DNA of 64,000 nucleotides from the NCBI GenBank assembly GCA_942493075.1, contig OW818681.1:3224001-3288000 (forward strand). Direction: 5' to 3'. Numbering within the stretch: the first letter of the stretch is position 1; each line of letters starts with the position of its first letter. The stretch comes from JBBQYD01 sp942493075. Lineage in GTDB: Bacteria > Verrucomicrobiota > Verrucomicrobiia > Limisphaerales > UBA8199. Under the pieces are notes generated by a model. The model did not search any database. It worked only from the letters and a program-made list of their open reading frames with translations, and had not been told where the DNA came from. Below are positions 35,801-39,402 of this stretch, one piece after another. A program made the position numbers and the translations under genes.

Positions 35801-36649
35801 AATAGGCAGCGACCATTCGGAGCCGATACCTTTCTCAAAATCCGTCCGGTAAGGAATTCCTGCCGCCGCAATCGAAGTGGTGCATTTGCCATCAGCGCCG
35901 GCTGCGTACACTCCAGCCACCTCGCCGCTGGCAAGGGCACGGCCCCACAAGCTAATCTCGTCAACTTTTCCGTCAAACCATTGTCCATCACCACGGCGTC
36001 CGATATATAATGGAGATCCGGCGTTTGCGGTATCGCTGCTGAAAGCGGTGCTCTCACCTGCCAGTGCCCCATTCACATAGAGCTGTGTGAACTGGCCCTT
36101 CCGCATCACCCCGACCAGGTGATACCATTGATTCGTATTCAGGCTATTGGTCCAGGATGCGCCGCCATACCCCGAACCTGAAGTGGTCCAAAGCTGGAAC
36201 ACAGGATTCATGTTGGTAGTGATATAAAGCCCGTACTCCCAGTTGCTGGGAGAGCCTTTAACCACGATCGCCCTGTTCCCCTGTCCCGTCGCAATGTCAT
36301 ATGTTGGGACACGATCCATGAAGATCCATGCTTCGAGGGTGATCTCACCAGAAGACCCGACGTGTGGAGAGAGTTCGGGAGCATCGGCCACCTGCATCCA
36401 GGAGTTTGACCCATTGAAGATCATGGCTTGGCCCACGGCGCCCGGCCCATACAAAACCGTTCCGGCATTGGTGCCAGGTTGAATGCCGAGCACATCGTTG
36501 GTATTGGCCTCTCCCTTCCACCAACCGATGAGTCCAGGTGGGGTCGGATAACAGGCCGCCCCCGCAGCCCCCGGGTGAAGCACACCCACTACCCCTAGAA
36601 CGAAACCCAGAACTACCAAAGACCGAATGCGGACCATGTGATCTTGCAT
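14846..36649 (-). CDS. Giant secreted multidomain surface protein with C-terminal Hint domain
   Basis: One uninterrupted frame of 21.8 kb. I start at ATG 36649 (about 7267 residues) because MVRIRSLVVLGFVLG then makes a normal signal peptide; GTG 36700 and ATG 36637 are alternatives. Approximate residues from 36649: LamG 25-260; Ig-like SbsA-type domains opening mega-units at 431, 814, 1761, 2854 and 3804; VCBS/FG-GAP propellers 950-1290, 2050-2395 and 2997-3337; LamG 1530-1750, 2620-2840 and 3575-3797; C-type lectin-like 1796-1919 and 3827-3954; pre-peptidase C-terminal-like domains between; CARDB 4320-4575; InlB-like repeats 4567-4720; FN3; beta-helix 5114-5310; FN3/Ig to about 6400; Cna-B-like 6437-6507 and 6754-6837; Ser/Gly linker; Hint from Cys 7102. 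It is probably exported and adhesive or glycan-binding, calcium-dependent through DxNxDxxxD loops. It heads a four-gene operon. Confidence 0.85.
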   Translation of the reverse strand: MQDHMVRIRSLVVLGFVLGVVGVLHPGAAGAACYPTPPGLIGWWKGEANTNDVLGIQPGTNAGTVLYGPGAVGQAMIFNGSNSWMQVADAPELSPHVGSSGEITLEAWIFMDRVPTYDIATGQGNRAIVVKGSPSNWEYGLYITTNMNPVFQLWTTSGSGYGGASWTNSLNTNQWYHLVGVMRKGQFTQLYVNGALAGESTAFSSDTANAGSPLYIGRRGDGQWFDGKVDEISLWGRALASGEVAGVYAAGADGKCTTSIAAAGIPYRTDFEKGIGSEWSLPIVNTAQPFGFSAFSGRFNNTPQTLTLTNLVPGQSYTVGFDFYALDSWDGNGQNDTFLVRINGQNALSYTFSNYNGEPPSSAQSFPQGPDEGRAHFGFGPSHVDAIYRNIEVTFTASNATTQISFVGSGVDGDITDESWGIDNVSVVTAASITGTVVRSTTLPEQNSTNSVMLDSFLISANWPLLTSTATNAANYTLKAAGVDGVLGNADDVSFAFVPSLPGAGGRSVRFNLTAGALTPGRYRFATLAGLQGTNGVSVPVFTRDFVIRQPVLGIIETLNNDSLATATQLPIGESPIPSGFFTGYGLGSFSSTSDIDYWRFEAEAGDRITVRVEAELLDNYPQLYIQNASGSNVETVGGSYEGIAQIQNLVISTPGTYYLRIWSTHNNSRYQVRLDQSRGIQLEQEDNGTQAAANQINLAFSSGLSQGRIAGSLPAADATGDYFKIGTLNVGNLINVTALYPTGSTFSASHPVLTVYAAGATQTTSSNLTGNLSYTVTGDGVHYVRVQSSNRDLRAQYLLNFVISDGVLPTVSGTTLPAENGATSEVLDRFNLSFSEDLAALSVSNSANYELRSAGSDDAFGTADDIPYRVVTTGYTIGLAASYLVVDGPVQPGKARLTVRNLQDRAGNTMSPAFTRNFRVDNVPGYVVESRDNYSGGTATRLGTSASTNGTGALGWISSTPTGSNPQNIAAGRFNSDTNLDVVVANWSSDSISIYTNNSLGQFSSLTNFPTGDAPSGLAVRDFNGDGLDDIAVAHYYANTVGIYLRSGNSFVLQTNMTGFSNPYYIRSADLNGDGKADLAVPNYGAGNMSVLLGNGDGTFQTRSNYAAGSGPHCVAAGDFNGDSKIDLAVANYSGATISVFTNQGSGTFVLATNTPCGPNPRFVIAQDMNKDNKTDLVVAQYGDNTVSVLTGNGNATFQSRKSYYTACTDMYECAVVDLNNDGAMDVVVPGYGNNDIGVLINDGSGNLGTLYGYDRSSNPIGIAAGDFNNDGRQDVAVTIHNGNAFEVWAGLPAALISEEPPGSGLRTLLARGRRGNSDDTDYFRFDATAGDQVVVATENPGAPGSSSLRYRILELDGSVYATWYGDGSGYGQSGIVNLPFTGSYLVEVNANNDYQGEYRLRISLSRPPLAFESEDNNSISAADQVAFKRTGNQLRGTLAGAITGNDSVDYHLLGYLQGGDTIRLTNREPASSGLAQILSIYRSTNKSSGTWMTNSAAGVGNFAFTVPSGQDGFYYVQVTAGSGGYQGASEPVLNLRDDSDSVDLGSWFNYQVFTISFWVNPAASQSQYADIMDNHHQGGINWVIQQNSSTVNQYTWGDADGSPDVLFNLVPETWQHVTITRDSTNISRVYINGTLIGTAAGTGQINYNGAQFLRIGRWGSGGRNWNGMLDDLRIWGRALNPPEVVAQMTGSLTGAEPDLIGYWAFDEGFGTVAADLSPAHRTATFAGATWTQLAPSNAMPASIAAQYILDVEISDTVAPQIVSVSLPQNGTVFSNMVNSFSMTFNDEMEPGFQKLSRNVQRLGNSSYVLTDSAQYWWLAQAAATNLGGSLVTISSAAEQSFVYTAFASSESLWIGLNSPGYRENLQWVNGEPLGYYSWSGSQPDNSSGNQSAVRLVNNGNSGWDDVSPWSNYRGIVEISSTTDTDNDGLVNLLDPYPTDAYNAFDLRAAGTDKVFDTADDIKYRIQNTDYSIGLTANFQILDGPLQEGVYRFKATTALRDRFGNPLAAEANYYFTNAPVSGFVTESRELAGNSSTTPLSAIQGGFDGSFSGQGSITTGSNPHHIIPASLNGDAHQDLIVANISSDTVGIYLGNGSGGFTVLTNLATGDGPISTVLADFDADTVPDLAVSHYYGDNVAIWRGLGGGMFVPVTNLTGFSRPFNLLAADLNGDNKIDLAIPNYNASTFFVLHGAGNGTFSNSVSYTVGSAPQTVNQGDFNKDGRKDLVVANYSGNSLSVLLGNTDGTYQAATSYAMGGNTRYVAVGDVNGDTRLDLIATTGAKLCVFFGNADGTFQTRQDYSIACDDVYDIDLVDLTGDNRLDAVISSYGNDRLIVAQNNGDGTFGPYLRYNPGGNPIGVALGDYNSDGRVDIAAIGYNGNRIYVYLGNGSATLQADPNGTGLLIGGGRGNIHTDGEVDYWSFSAEAGDRIFINTESPGFPGSASLRYELYYPNWDYWTRMYSDGTWNIGNFSLTAPVDGTYFVQIQHNNTFRGEYRLRVTLAKPPVLLESEANNTTAEADTITYTLQSGERNAKVLGQIALDDPGDYFRLGNLAANTQITLSNHRPSSSLLLPVFEIYDAASTLVARSALGSTNMVYTVGSTNAGAYFARVTWNAPAPVVGITNAIQFDGGDDYVNLGAWGPGTNWAVQAWVMPSSLPSGRRQIAGAAADYRDWGLILQDGRFAVQTRTSSSAVSVYAGQVPAERYKWYHVLATCDGTNVYLYVDGVLAASGPSDVNFTAYASSTRIGANSCCGDYFPGMIQKVAIWNKALTPVEAAQAMGKVLTGSEAGLAGYWPLTQVAGTTVPDLSTNNRTGTLVNGPVVREVSPTGTYPVGLMQQYLLGINLVNTVPPQILSVSLPSQGSATGAFIDSFGIVFSEDMDPATITNAANYELRGHGSDSVYGTADDTFYAVANSPVYTVGVGASYSILNSQLQPGIYRLTVSSNLANPVGTLLPTNYVRSFTVTNVAGYVLENRSGGTSLSTAASGQGNGSFSTGSTLSGFGTGVERIAAGYLNNDTNLDLVVTLWSSGKMGVLLGNGDGTFQFYTNYITGNQAWSVALGHLNGDTNLDAVVGNYGAGHISILTGNGNGTFQVVSNYVTGTRPYHVALGDVNNDGKMDIVVPNSSSGNVSLLLGNGNATFAPATNYDSGTTPVYAALGDVNADGKSDLVVCNYDDNNLMLRFGGGDGTFGSKLELAGGIHPRAVVINDLNKDSKQDIAFLNGGEKTVSVLLGNGDGSFRARINYGVDLTDGYELAARDLDGDGWLDLIANGYNERLNILLNRGDGTFGNPMVHTVGNGPVGLAIGDFNNDSRLDIAYGNDYGQSVGVLLGNNTQELPLDASSGLRIARGRGMLYGGSQSDTWTFDAEPGDIIYVGVENPANASASSLRYRVYRPDGYEVLDFYSDGNGRGQGSLIAPVAGQYSLFVSPNDGFRGEYRVRITIAKPPVQVESEANNDAGAADPLSFALAGSHRTATVLGYISLPDSGDWFNLGTLSEGSLVNLSLNQPQGSGFPDVLDVINSGSTVVYSSTVGASNASYVIAPGGAGNYYARVRSVNAPTTSIGQHPTGSPKTLYYGGSAYSEVLINVPEDGFTVSFWFRTSDPSAGLFSVVDGGGSHDRHLFLSGGNISSRIYSGPTISSTGLNLADNNWHHVVFTYGTAITGNRIYIDGTLAASGTKATSDFTWDNRIRFGYSQDAGSVNLVGTLDEARVWSRTFSEVEALQAMTTSLTGTEAGLIGYWRFNEGVGTISTDLTTNARNASLVGGPLWLDATYQGYALLRGLNAQYLLGLDILDQAAPVVSSVSLPAGGTTNSGPIDRFSVTVSKDLNRAINLINRDIRTRGGRGYTITDSGMSWYNAQVAAQALGGNLASVNDEGENAWLNQSFSSYGNLWIGLTDESQKNSFAWVSGDSLTYTNWASGQPNTANNKDYVALGASGQWTTYVVSTSMRGVIEVSGADTDNDGIPDSLDPFPGDPYDGIDLRATGPDGLFDTADDQSYRVLISTYTSGTSLSFSISDGPLQAGYYRFMLTSGLSDLFGNPLAASVRYFTVTPVDGYVSEGRTNDVVAGATALPLVDDPPGLRSVAGRGNLSSGSDLDYWTFPASAGDVFNLATLTVGSPGASQLRYRLFRPNGSELLDWYPSYSGEGQTAAIALPETGAYQLLVSLNYDYQGEYRFRVTVASPPMKFEGEDNGAIASANVITWTTNLDGLSGSLGGRIRVASDLDYINLGTITNGSSIFLNVRLPGSSSLVPIVSVYDSAGAYQQESAGGRANDSVANVPVTVTGTYYALIRPGAGTGGLNAQYVMDVNVVPTGSINFPNLVVTGAAPPSGSGIISGQEVVYSFTVANVGNAPTVAANWVDRAVISLDQVLGNQDDIPLGFFPHAGILAVSAGYDVTKTFRLPDGISGDYYLIIQTDAGNAVNEYLFKGDNTTVSTNTFHVDVAPYPDVVVEDLKITGPDASHKYTITWNTANRGTATAPAGFTERVVVRNQSSGSYLLNTQYAISSALTPNQLVAGSRELVTTNAGDYLVQVITDTGNALFEFNTNGHAVAEANNSASAGFQIVAYYQVSVSSVPPGAGSLSGSGTFASGTAVSVSAIAVTNVLPYYFVNWTEGSAFQSASSNYTFVLSRDRTLVANFALPTFQIAVSNNPSAGGTVAGAGSYAYGTTNVLTANAGFGYRFTNWTEAGSVIGTQVFFTNIVTSNRFLVANYLESNVRHVVTTGSSPTNVAVVAGAGTYTNGQTAQITAPVSVTNPPNIYNFKQFTLNGAPAGNSASFSKTFSTLDPTNMQYVAMYDTVSILPLLTNVIVSQQNPVPATTNFNITLQFNRSMNTNFAPLVVLTNSGASVQAVVPPGGIWSSTSVSNDTFAVRPVTFSTGMDGNHVLFVSQARDMGGAELARTNARTIVVDVTPPSHPALTLTSSNNSSATVTWSAYAAPTDLGSFRVYLASNNFTSVAGMTPVSSLGSAARSYAYHGLSLDRPYYAAVAAVDVAGNSRLAVTPLVFTLPSSVPPPVTIQVAGVAASSANISWNSYNASGLLGFAGFRLYYETTNYVSVASLTPKQVLGSSTRSFQADGLDRTKTYYFAVVGYNVNGAANSNVTTAAWSDPYAGVLTANITIGGAGQVVDILQSMTVSNNAVLTVPAGTTLRFAPGTGLRVLQGALVANGTALDPVVFTSSRDRDDLAAAAGDWRGISLETGSGNSSLRHVYVKYGMGLSLSNTAPKVDAFTALYNAPAGLSLTNGAVLNTTNTLLAYNAIGARQLGTAQLGIRGSVLKNNDTNALAAGGSALAAQGNWWGTAASSEIDATLRGTIDKTGFLTGEPLLTPAIGIAGNVTQVGMQTVNLRLACRTADSMRLSENSTFFAVFFAQFTNTTPFTLSDGGGEKTIFAQFRSTTGETSAPVSLTINYITAGPSISGFNLSEGQLLSRPLRVTATAAAPLGMSAIEFYVDGVGQATNAGGSFSHWFDIHPFSSAVHRVRLVARDTSGNFASLERNVTITPVPPSAPTITEPANDLVVNTNAYTLAGNSEPFVNVRLVQNGQPLPITPADFRGKWYYTNVALVEGSNAFTATAFDLLGSANSGSRVIVRDSGPPAALVMDSPSYNPASGLSLTWRFANTGERATRFRVLWHTNTFNSTAQASGQSPILTAHSYTVSGLKAGTYYFAVAGFDDAGNGSPLSNLISYNYDPVPPAFSLNFDKGSPVGVGALRITVTSSKPLANTPSFTLRPSGAQPVALLISNTAFNTYEGTLNVTPSTPSGLIHFTVAGEDLVGNKFNGSPVGPVLVIDVTPPTGIISTIPGAPIQATNSTNVAISLALSEPVKPGTIPTLSFTPPVGAVVAVPLSGSGSNWAGTLSITPIMGSGYGNFAMTARDALDNVGQVITAGLSLEIYNTAVPAPPAQPVNFHWSSLAGGQVRLTWNAVSNAETYRVYREPGTNLFQTPTVLAAEMVSSNSYTDLPAADGSYRYVVSAVRRGSEGTNSIVRAAVSDRTPPGVPGTPTVQLLANGVRVVWTASAGEVPNYYRVYRNGTQISTVGATTTNITDSPPRGVMSYRIAAGDSLGNEALSGAASIELLVGAVSTLAANVTLGQPPVLSWVSSDNTAVGFNLYRNGVKQNTAPLPTPAYTDNLGIPPMGSATYTVRAVNATNAESAPRTITVSDVGLGLRANLIAGYENPPVTYWFDKLKVSVTNRANVQIPLDAVSVARSLSGSGYTVRGTNAETVIGAGNWFDTEIVFPAGTNSGLQNVRVQAIQSELDGSSVVYQRFFNYDSIIPLGAMVDVTPTQQPLAGGLATFGVTFFNRGYADMDVLVSQNNGAEPGEVYLSVIDRFGQEVGRTQYKGTPAGTFFSTDGRGFLRIPAGGSRSFNIGNVLVPDALGTNLTQFRVVAPRIYYRLGSVDEAVAGPLVGSAESSLALTPYYGTAQTDNPLYANDAVVKINGQAIDRQTGLPKANAPLKIGFFTRGYQFYYQTNTDAGGNYVFNWTPMPGLSGTFNVWAAHPDVFDVLKQAEFKLYRCYLSPTAPDIRMSKNDTINFSVTLVNPGDENLTDFALASQAYQMVGTNRTPISTITATSLNETNFGIGQRQSTKVSFQIQAALDAPDQAQIDLVFTSAEGASASCTATLTLLPANPLLSVQEPSIGYAEVSVNRGSIASRTITVVNRGLRALQGVTIQPPTNINWMSINLPLDTNGLIRVADLPIGGSNTFTAVFAPPTNAPLEYVNDFVVVRGTNSPADFKVNLYALVTSSQKGKVRFTVDDILVLPVPNANIRIKNTILEQEYTLRTDANGVAEIDNLQEGVWAWQVSAPGHSANVGTVEVIANQVVAVDTRLSRSLVTVSFTVTPVPFTDRYEITIEQTFETHVPAPVIVFKPSLVDFKRVSAGFDATFMATLKNEGLIDAQDVQVVGSVIPQGRLTPLINYFPRLKAQQSVEIPMHFEYFGYNVGTNGTGAGLSTPCGRKKCFGYDIDSEGNITPQPGLGILQNYNDFNKYPCTGGAFDLEHFLGALNAIADACAPCADLKTAMHLVTGLVTHFEDDVIGDVTGGLLDALSMMDTLAPLFGCPGGAGGGNTGGSGSGSSSASSGPRGFSSYSGGGAGCFVAGTLVTMADGSSKPIEQVRVEDAVRTGGTPAEVAHVAEVITRTVERTVTVEFSPAYNLVAAKVQNGALVTTPEHEVWVDGKGWTLVARLQAGDWLIDSIGRRFVVNRLIEKSGQQTVYTLSNREDHAFYANGLLVRDSCGERRPAGGAPRNVSATVRGTEVAL
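14927..15346 (-). other. Hint (hedgehog/intein) autoprocessing domain at the end of the giant protein
   Basis: Encoded region, not a separate gene. It follows a Ser/Gly-rich linker and begins with the nucleophile block 'GCFVAGTLVTMADGS' (Cys at about residue 7102). It continues with block B 'TTPEHEVWV' (His about 7178) and 'LQAGDWLID', and ends 'HAFYANGLLVRDS', the position where polymorphic-toxin Hint domains read H-x-Y-x-x-x-x-x-V-H-N. Here the His-Asn pair is Arg-Asp, so cleavage through Asn cyclisation is unlikely, while the N-terminal thioester step should still be possible. Only about 25 residues follow and no toxin domain is present. Confidence 0.8.
26640..27640 (-). repeat. Seven VCBS/FG-GAP repeats (third propeller of the giant protein)
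   Basis: Seven successive units of about 45-50 residues, each with a 'GD-NxDxxxDlvv-nY' core and a 'sVLLGNGDGtF' strand. Calcium-type Asp/Asn positions are conserved in most units. Seven units make one complete beta-propeller. Confidence 0.8.
29470..30475 (-). repeat. Seven VCBS/FG-GAP repeats (second propeller of the giant protein)
   Basis: Seven units with cores such as 'ADLNGDNKIDLAIPNY' and 'GDFNKDGRKDLVVANY'. The layout is the same as in the blocks at 26640 and 32780. One unit ('GDVNGDTRLDLIATT') is shortened. Confidence 0.8.
32780..33770 (-). repeat. Seven VCBS/FG-GAP repeats (first propeller of the giant protein)
   Basis: Seven units, for example 'RDFNGDGLDDIAVAHYY', 'ADLNGDGKADLAVPNY' and 'GDFNNDGRQDVAVTIH', preceded and followed by the same Ig-like and pre-peptidase-like neighbours as the other two propellers. 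The three blocks are clearly products of duplication of a unit of roughly 1000 residues. Confidence 0.8.
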
Positions 36650-36750
36650 AAGCTTTTGATCGGCTTTACACCCTGCCGAGGGAGCATACTGTATATCCAC
36701 GCAACCCAGTGTCTAATGTGAAATGTCAGATTCCCTTAACATCTCGAAGT

Positions 36751-36784
36751 AAAAATTGCCCCCGCCTTTTTGGCTGGGGGCCAA
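36751..36784 (-). terminator. Rho-independent terminator downstream of the cytochrome gene
   Basis: Read on the minus strand, a stem of TTGGCCCCC-a-GCC against GGC-GGGGGCAA encloses an A5 loop and is followed directly by TTTTT (36755-36751). It would stop transcripts from the cytochrome gene before the giant operon. The giant operon therefore needs its own promoter between here and 36649; a weak TTAGAC-N17-TACAGT candidate lies around 36690-36716. Confidence 0.7.
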
Positions 36785-36797
36785 TTCCTCCACGCTC

Positions 36798-36915
36798 GCA
36801 ATACTTGCGCTGATACTTCACATGCGTGAACGACAGTATTGCAGATACTTAGGAAAAGTCTATTCGATTTTAAGGGACATTCATCCGTACTTAAACGGAA
36901 TATCTAAGACTTTCC
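36798..36915. other. Intergenic cluster of inverted repeats
   Basis: The gap of about 230 bp between the cytochrome stop and the giant gene holds, besides the terminator, an outer dyad GCAATACT (36798-36805) / AGTATTGC (36835-36842). This encloses TTCAC-ATGC-GTGAA (36817-36830). There is also an imperfect long inverted repeat with arms at 36852-36874 (GGAAAAGTCTATTCG...) and 36890-36915. The long one lies 15 bp after the cytochrome stop and may protect the 3' end or help termination; the dyads may be protein sites. Confidence 0.45.
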
Positions 36916-36929
36916 ATTAGCCGGCTTAT

Positions 36930-39272
36930 TTACTTTCCCTGATCCTCATTCTGCTTCCTCCGCGCCGCAAACCGACTTCTCAATTCAGATGGCAAACTCT
37001 CATTGCCAGATCCCAACTCACAGATCCGCATCGCATCAGCCCTTCGCCCGAGTCCCTCATAAAGCTGCACCAGAAGCACATAACTCTCAGGATGGGGGGG
37101 ACGAGCCTTCAACGATCTCTCCAGCGTTTCCACAGCGCTCTGGGTCTTGCCTTGCTTCTGTTGGTAAAACGCCAACGTGAAGGCGTACTTGGGTTCCTCC
37201 GGACGCAACGTCGCCGCTTTTTCACACCACACCAGGCTCTCCTTAGGTGCCTTCTCAGCCAGCATGATCCCCAAGTTGAAAGCCGCTTGTGCCGAGTTCG
37301 TATCGGACTTGAATGCAGCTCGAAAAGCTTGCTCGGCCGGTTCCACCTTCCCCATCTCCCCCAGCAACATCCCCAGGTTCAGTTGGACTGCGGCATTTGT
37401 GGGTTCCAAACGCGCGGCTGAGCGGAGGCGCGATTCCGCCATTTCGTTAGTCCCGGCAAGGTTGTACGCAAGGGCCGCGTTGACGAGTGAGGAAACATTC
37501 TGAGGTTGCAGCTTTAGTGCGTCTTCAAAGGCCGCTATCGCTTGTGAAAAGTCTCTCTGCTCCATGCGCAGGTTTCCCAGGTTGTGGTAGGCCGCAGTGT
37601 CATCCGGTCGCGCCTTGTAAGAGATCAGGAGCTCTTCAGTGGCGGCTTCGCGAGTCTTGAGCTCCTCCGGTGATAACGCTTCGCCGGGAACCCCGGCCAG
37701 CGTCGCGGCCGCACGCAACCGTACCAAACGATACTCATCCTTAAGCAAGGGCGTGAGCAGCGGAATCCATTCCAGCCTTAGTTGGTCTCCCATGGCCTCG
37801 ACTGCTGCTCCACGCACCAGCGGAGAGGCATCCTTTAAACAAGCTTTCACACCCTCCCACTTCGAGTCATCAGGACAATTCCGCAATAGGTGGACAAGGG
37901 AAGCAGCAAAAACCTCTTCGCGCTTTTTGTTCATCAAATAGCCGGTAGTCTCCTTAAGCTTCGACCAATCGCCTCGGCGCGCCGCAGCAATCCATCCGCC
38001 AATTCGGAGCGCTTCGGACTGGTAATCCTTCTTGTGCCACTCGCGCACTTTTTCGTCGGCCCATTGCGGTGTCTTGTTCGTGTGGCAGAGATTACAGGCG
38101 TTTGGGGAGCCGAACGCTATTGTCGCGGCAGGCATCGGCGGGCGCATGGAATGGTCGCTACGCAGCATCCGGGCAAATTCCGTCATTGGCATGTGACAGG
38201 AAACACACTTGGCTCCCTCGGTCCCGGTTTTGTGATGGGAATGTGCTTCAACGTTTTTCGCCTGGACGGCGTGGCACGGCGCACACGCCTGGTTCGCCTT
38301 ATCTCCCGGGAAACGGTAACGCCCGCTCGAAGTGTGGCAGGTCACACAGTTCAGTTCCGATGACTTCACACAGGGACTCAAACGCCAGCTTGTGTAAGTA
38401 AAGTTCTCCCCCAGGTCGCGGCCATCCGGGTGGAAATCAACATGGTCCAGAACCGTCAATCCATAGTGATCGTAGAACTTGTCCCCCGGAACAAAACCCG
38501 CCGTAAGCGGATGCATTTTAGCGTGGCAACTCCCACAAGCAGAATTCACCTGCTCTGCGGTGAAGTTCTTAAAGCTGATCAACTTTGGATCTGTCATCGG
38601 CTTGCCGTTGAGCGATCGCGCAGCACGCGCATGCTCCCCTGCCGGCCCGTGGCACGTTTCACAATTGATGCCGGGTTCTACCCAGGTCGTCGTATACGTG
38701 TCTGCCTTGAAGTCATAGTTGTTCGTCAACTGGCTGACATGACAGCTAAAACAAGAGGTGTTAAAGGTGTAGGCCGGTTCAGTCCAATGGATCGGATCGT
38801 CTGGCAAATTCTCGAAATGCCTTGCCGCGCTTGCCGCAGTGTCGAACCACTGCTTGCGCCTCAAATCGTAAGCTACAGGCAGAACTTGGAGCCTGCCTCC
38901 GCGAAAAGGCGTCAGAAAGTAGAACACGTTCTTACCTCCAAGAACCTGCTCAATGCGATGCGTTTCTTTTCCTTCAGGTCCCACGGCTCGAACCTCGCCG
39001 CTTTCAATATCAGCTTGGTACCTAACTTTCCCCACGCTTATCCAATCCTTGTGAGGCACCAGGTTCGTGCGCGCGATGCTGTAGGGCTGCATTGCCAGAC
39101 CGTGATGCGAGGGAGCCCAGAGCTGGTAGAATTTCTCATGGCATTCGCGGCAGCTCACGGAACCCGCCAAAGCGGGCTTTGTCGCGGGAGTGGTTGCATG
39201 CACTATTAAGCAACTCAGCCATAGCAGCCCGGCACAGCTCCACCATCCATGGATTGATCCCCTGCACTTCAT
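36930..39272 (-). CDS. Octahaem c-type cytochrome with HEAT and TPR repeats
   Basis: The 780-residue product has a signal peptide (about 1-27) and eight CxxCH haem c sites in order: CRECH (from residue 41), CFSCH, CETCH, CGSCH, CVTCH, CAPCH, CVSCH and CNLCH, all within the first 420 residues. This resembles the cytochrome c554 / multihaem family. A HEAT-like segment follows ('PLVRGAAVEAMGD', about 480-530), then four or more TPRs ('TAAYHNLGNLRMEQRDFSQAI' region onward, about 555-770). It should be periplasmic or surface-exposed and move electrons within a larger complex held together by the repeats. Maturation could use the CcsA/ResB system encoded at 55-58 kb. The redox partner is unknown. 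It is divergent from the cupin gene at 39403. Confidence 0.85.
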   Translation of the reverse strand: MKCRGSIHGWWSCAGLLWLSCLIVHATTPATKPALAGSVSCRECHEKFYQLWAPSHHGLAMQPYSIARTNLVPHKDWISVGKVRYQADIESGEVRAVGPEGKETHRIEQVLGGKNVFYFLTPFRGGRLQVLPVAYDLRRKQWFDTAASAARHFENLPDDPIHWTEPAYTFNTSCFSCHVSQLTNNYDFKADTYTTTWVEPGINCETCHGPAGEHARAARSLNGKPMTDPKLISFKNFTAEQVNSACGSCHAKMHPLTAGFVPGDKFYDHYGLTVLDHVDFHPDGRDLGENFTYTSWRLSPCVKSSELNCVTCHTSSGRYRFPGDKANQACAPCHAVQAKNVEAHSHHKTGTEGAKCVSCHMPMTEFARMLRSDHSMRPPMPAATIAFGSPNACNLCHTNKTPQWADEKVREWHKKDYQSEALRIGGWIAAARRGDWSKLKETTGYLMNKKREEVFAASLVHLLRNCPDDSKWEGVKACLKDASPLVRGAAVEAMGDQLRLEWIPLLTPLLKDEYRLVRLRAAATLAGVPGEALSPEELKTREAATEELLISYKARPDDTAAYHNLGNLRMEQRDFSQAIAAFEDALKLQPQNVSSLVNAALAYNLAGTNEMAESRLRSAARLEPTNAAVQLNLGMLLGEMGKVEPAEQAFRAAFKSDTNSAQAAFNLGIMLAEKAPKESLVWCEKAATLRPEEPKYAFTLAFYQQKQGKTQSAVETLERSLKARPPHPESYVLLVQLYEGLGRRADAMRICELGSGNESLPSELRSRFAARRKQNEDQGK

Positions 39273-39402
39273 GTCCGTTTATTCTGCTGAGTCAGCATGG
39301 GCCAAACAAGTTTGTTCCATTTTTAGGGACACTTTCAGGCGGAGATAAGTTGACACTATCCTTGCCACCCGCGGACAAATTTGCAAGGGTCTGACTCATC
39401 CT

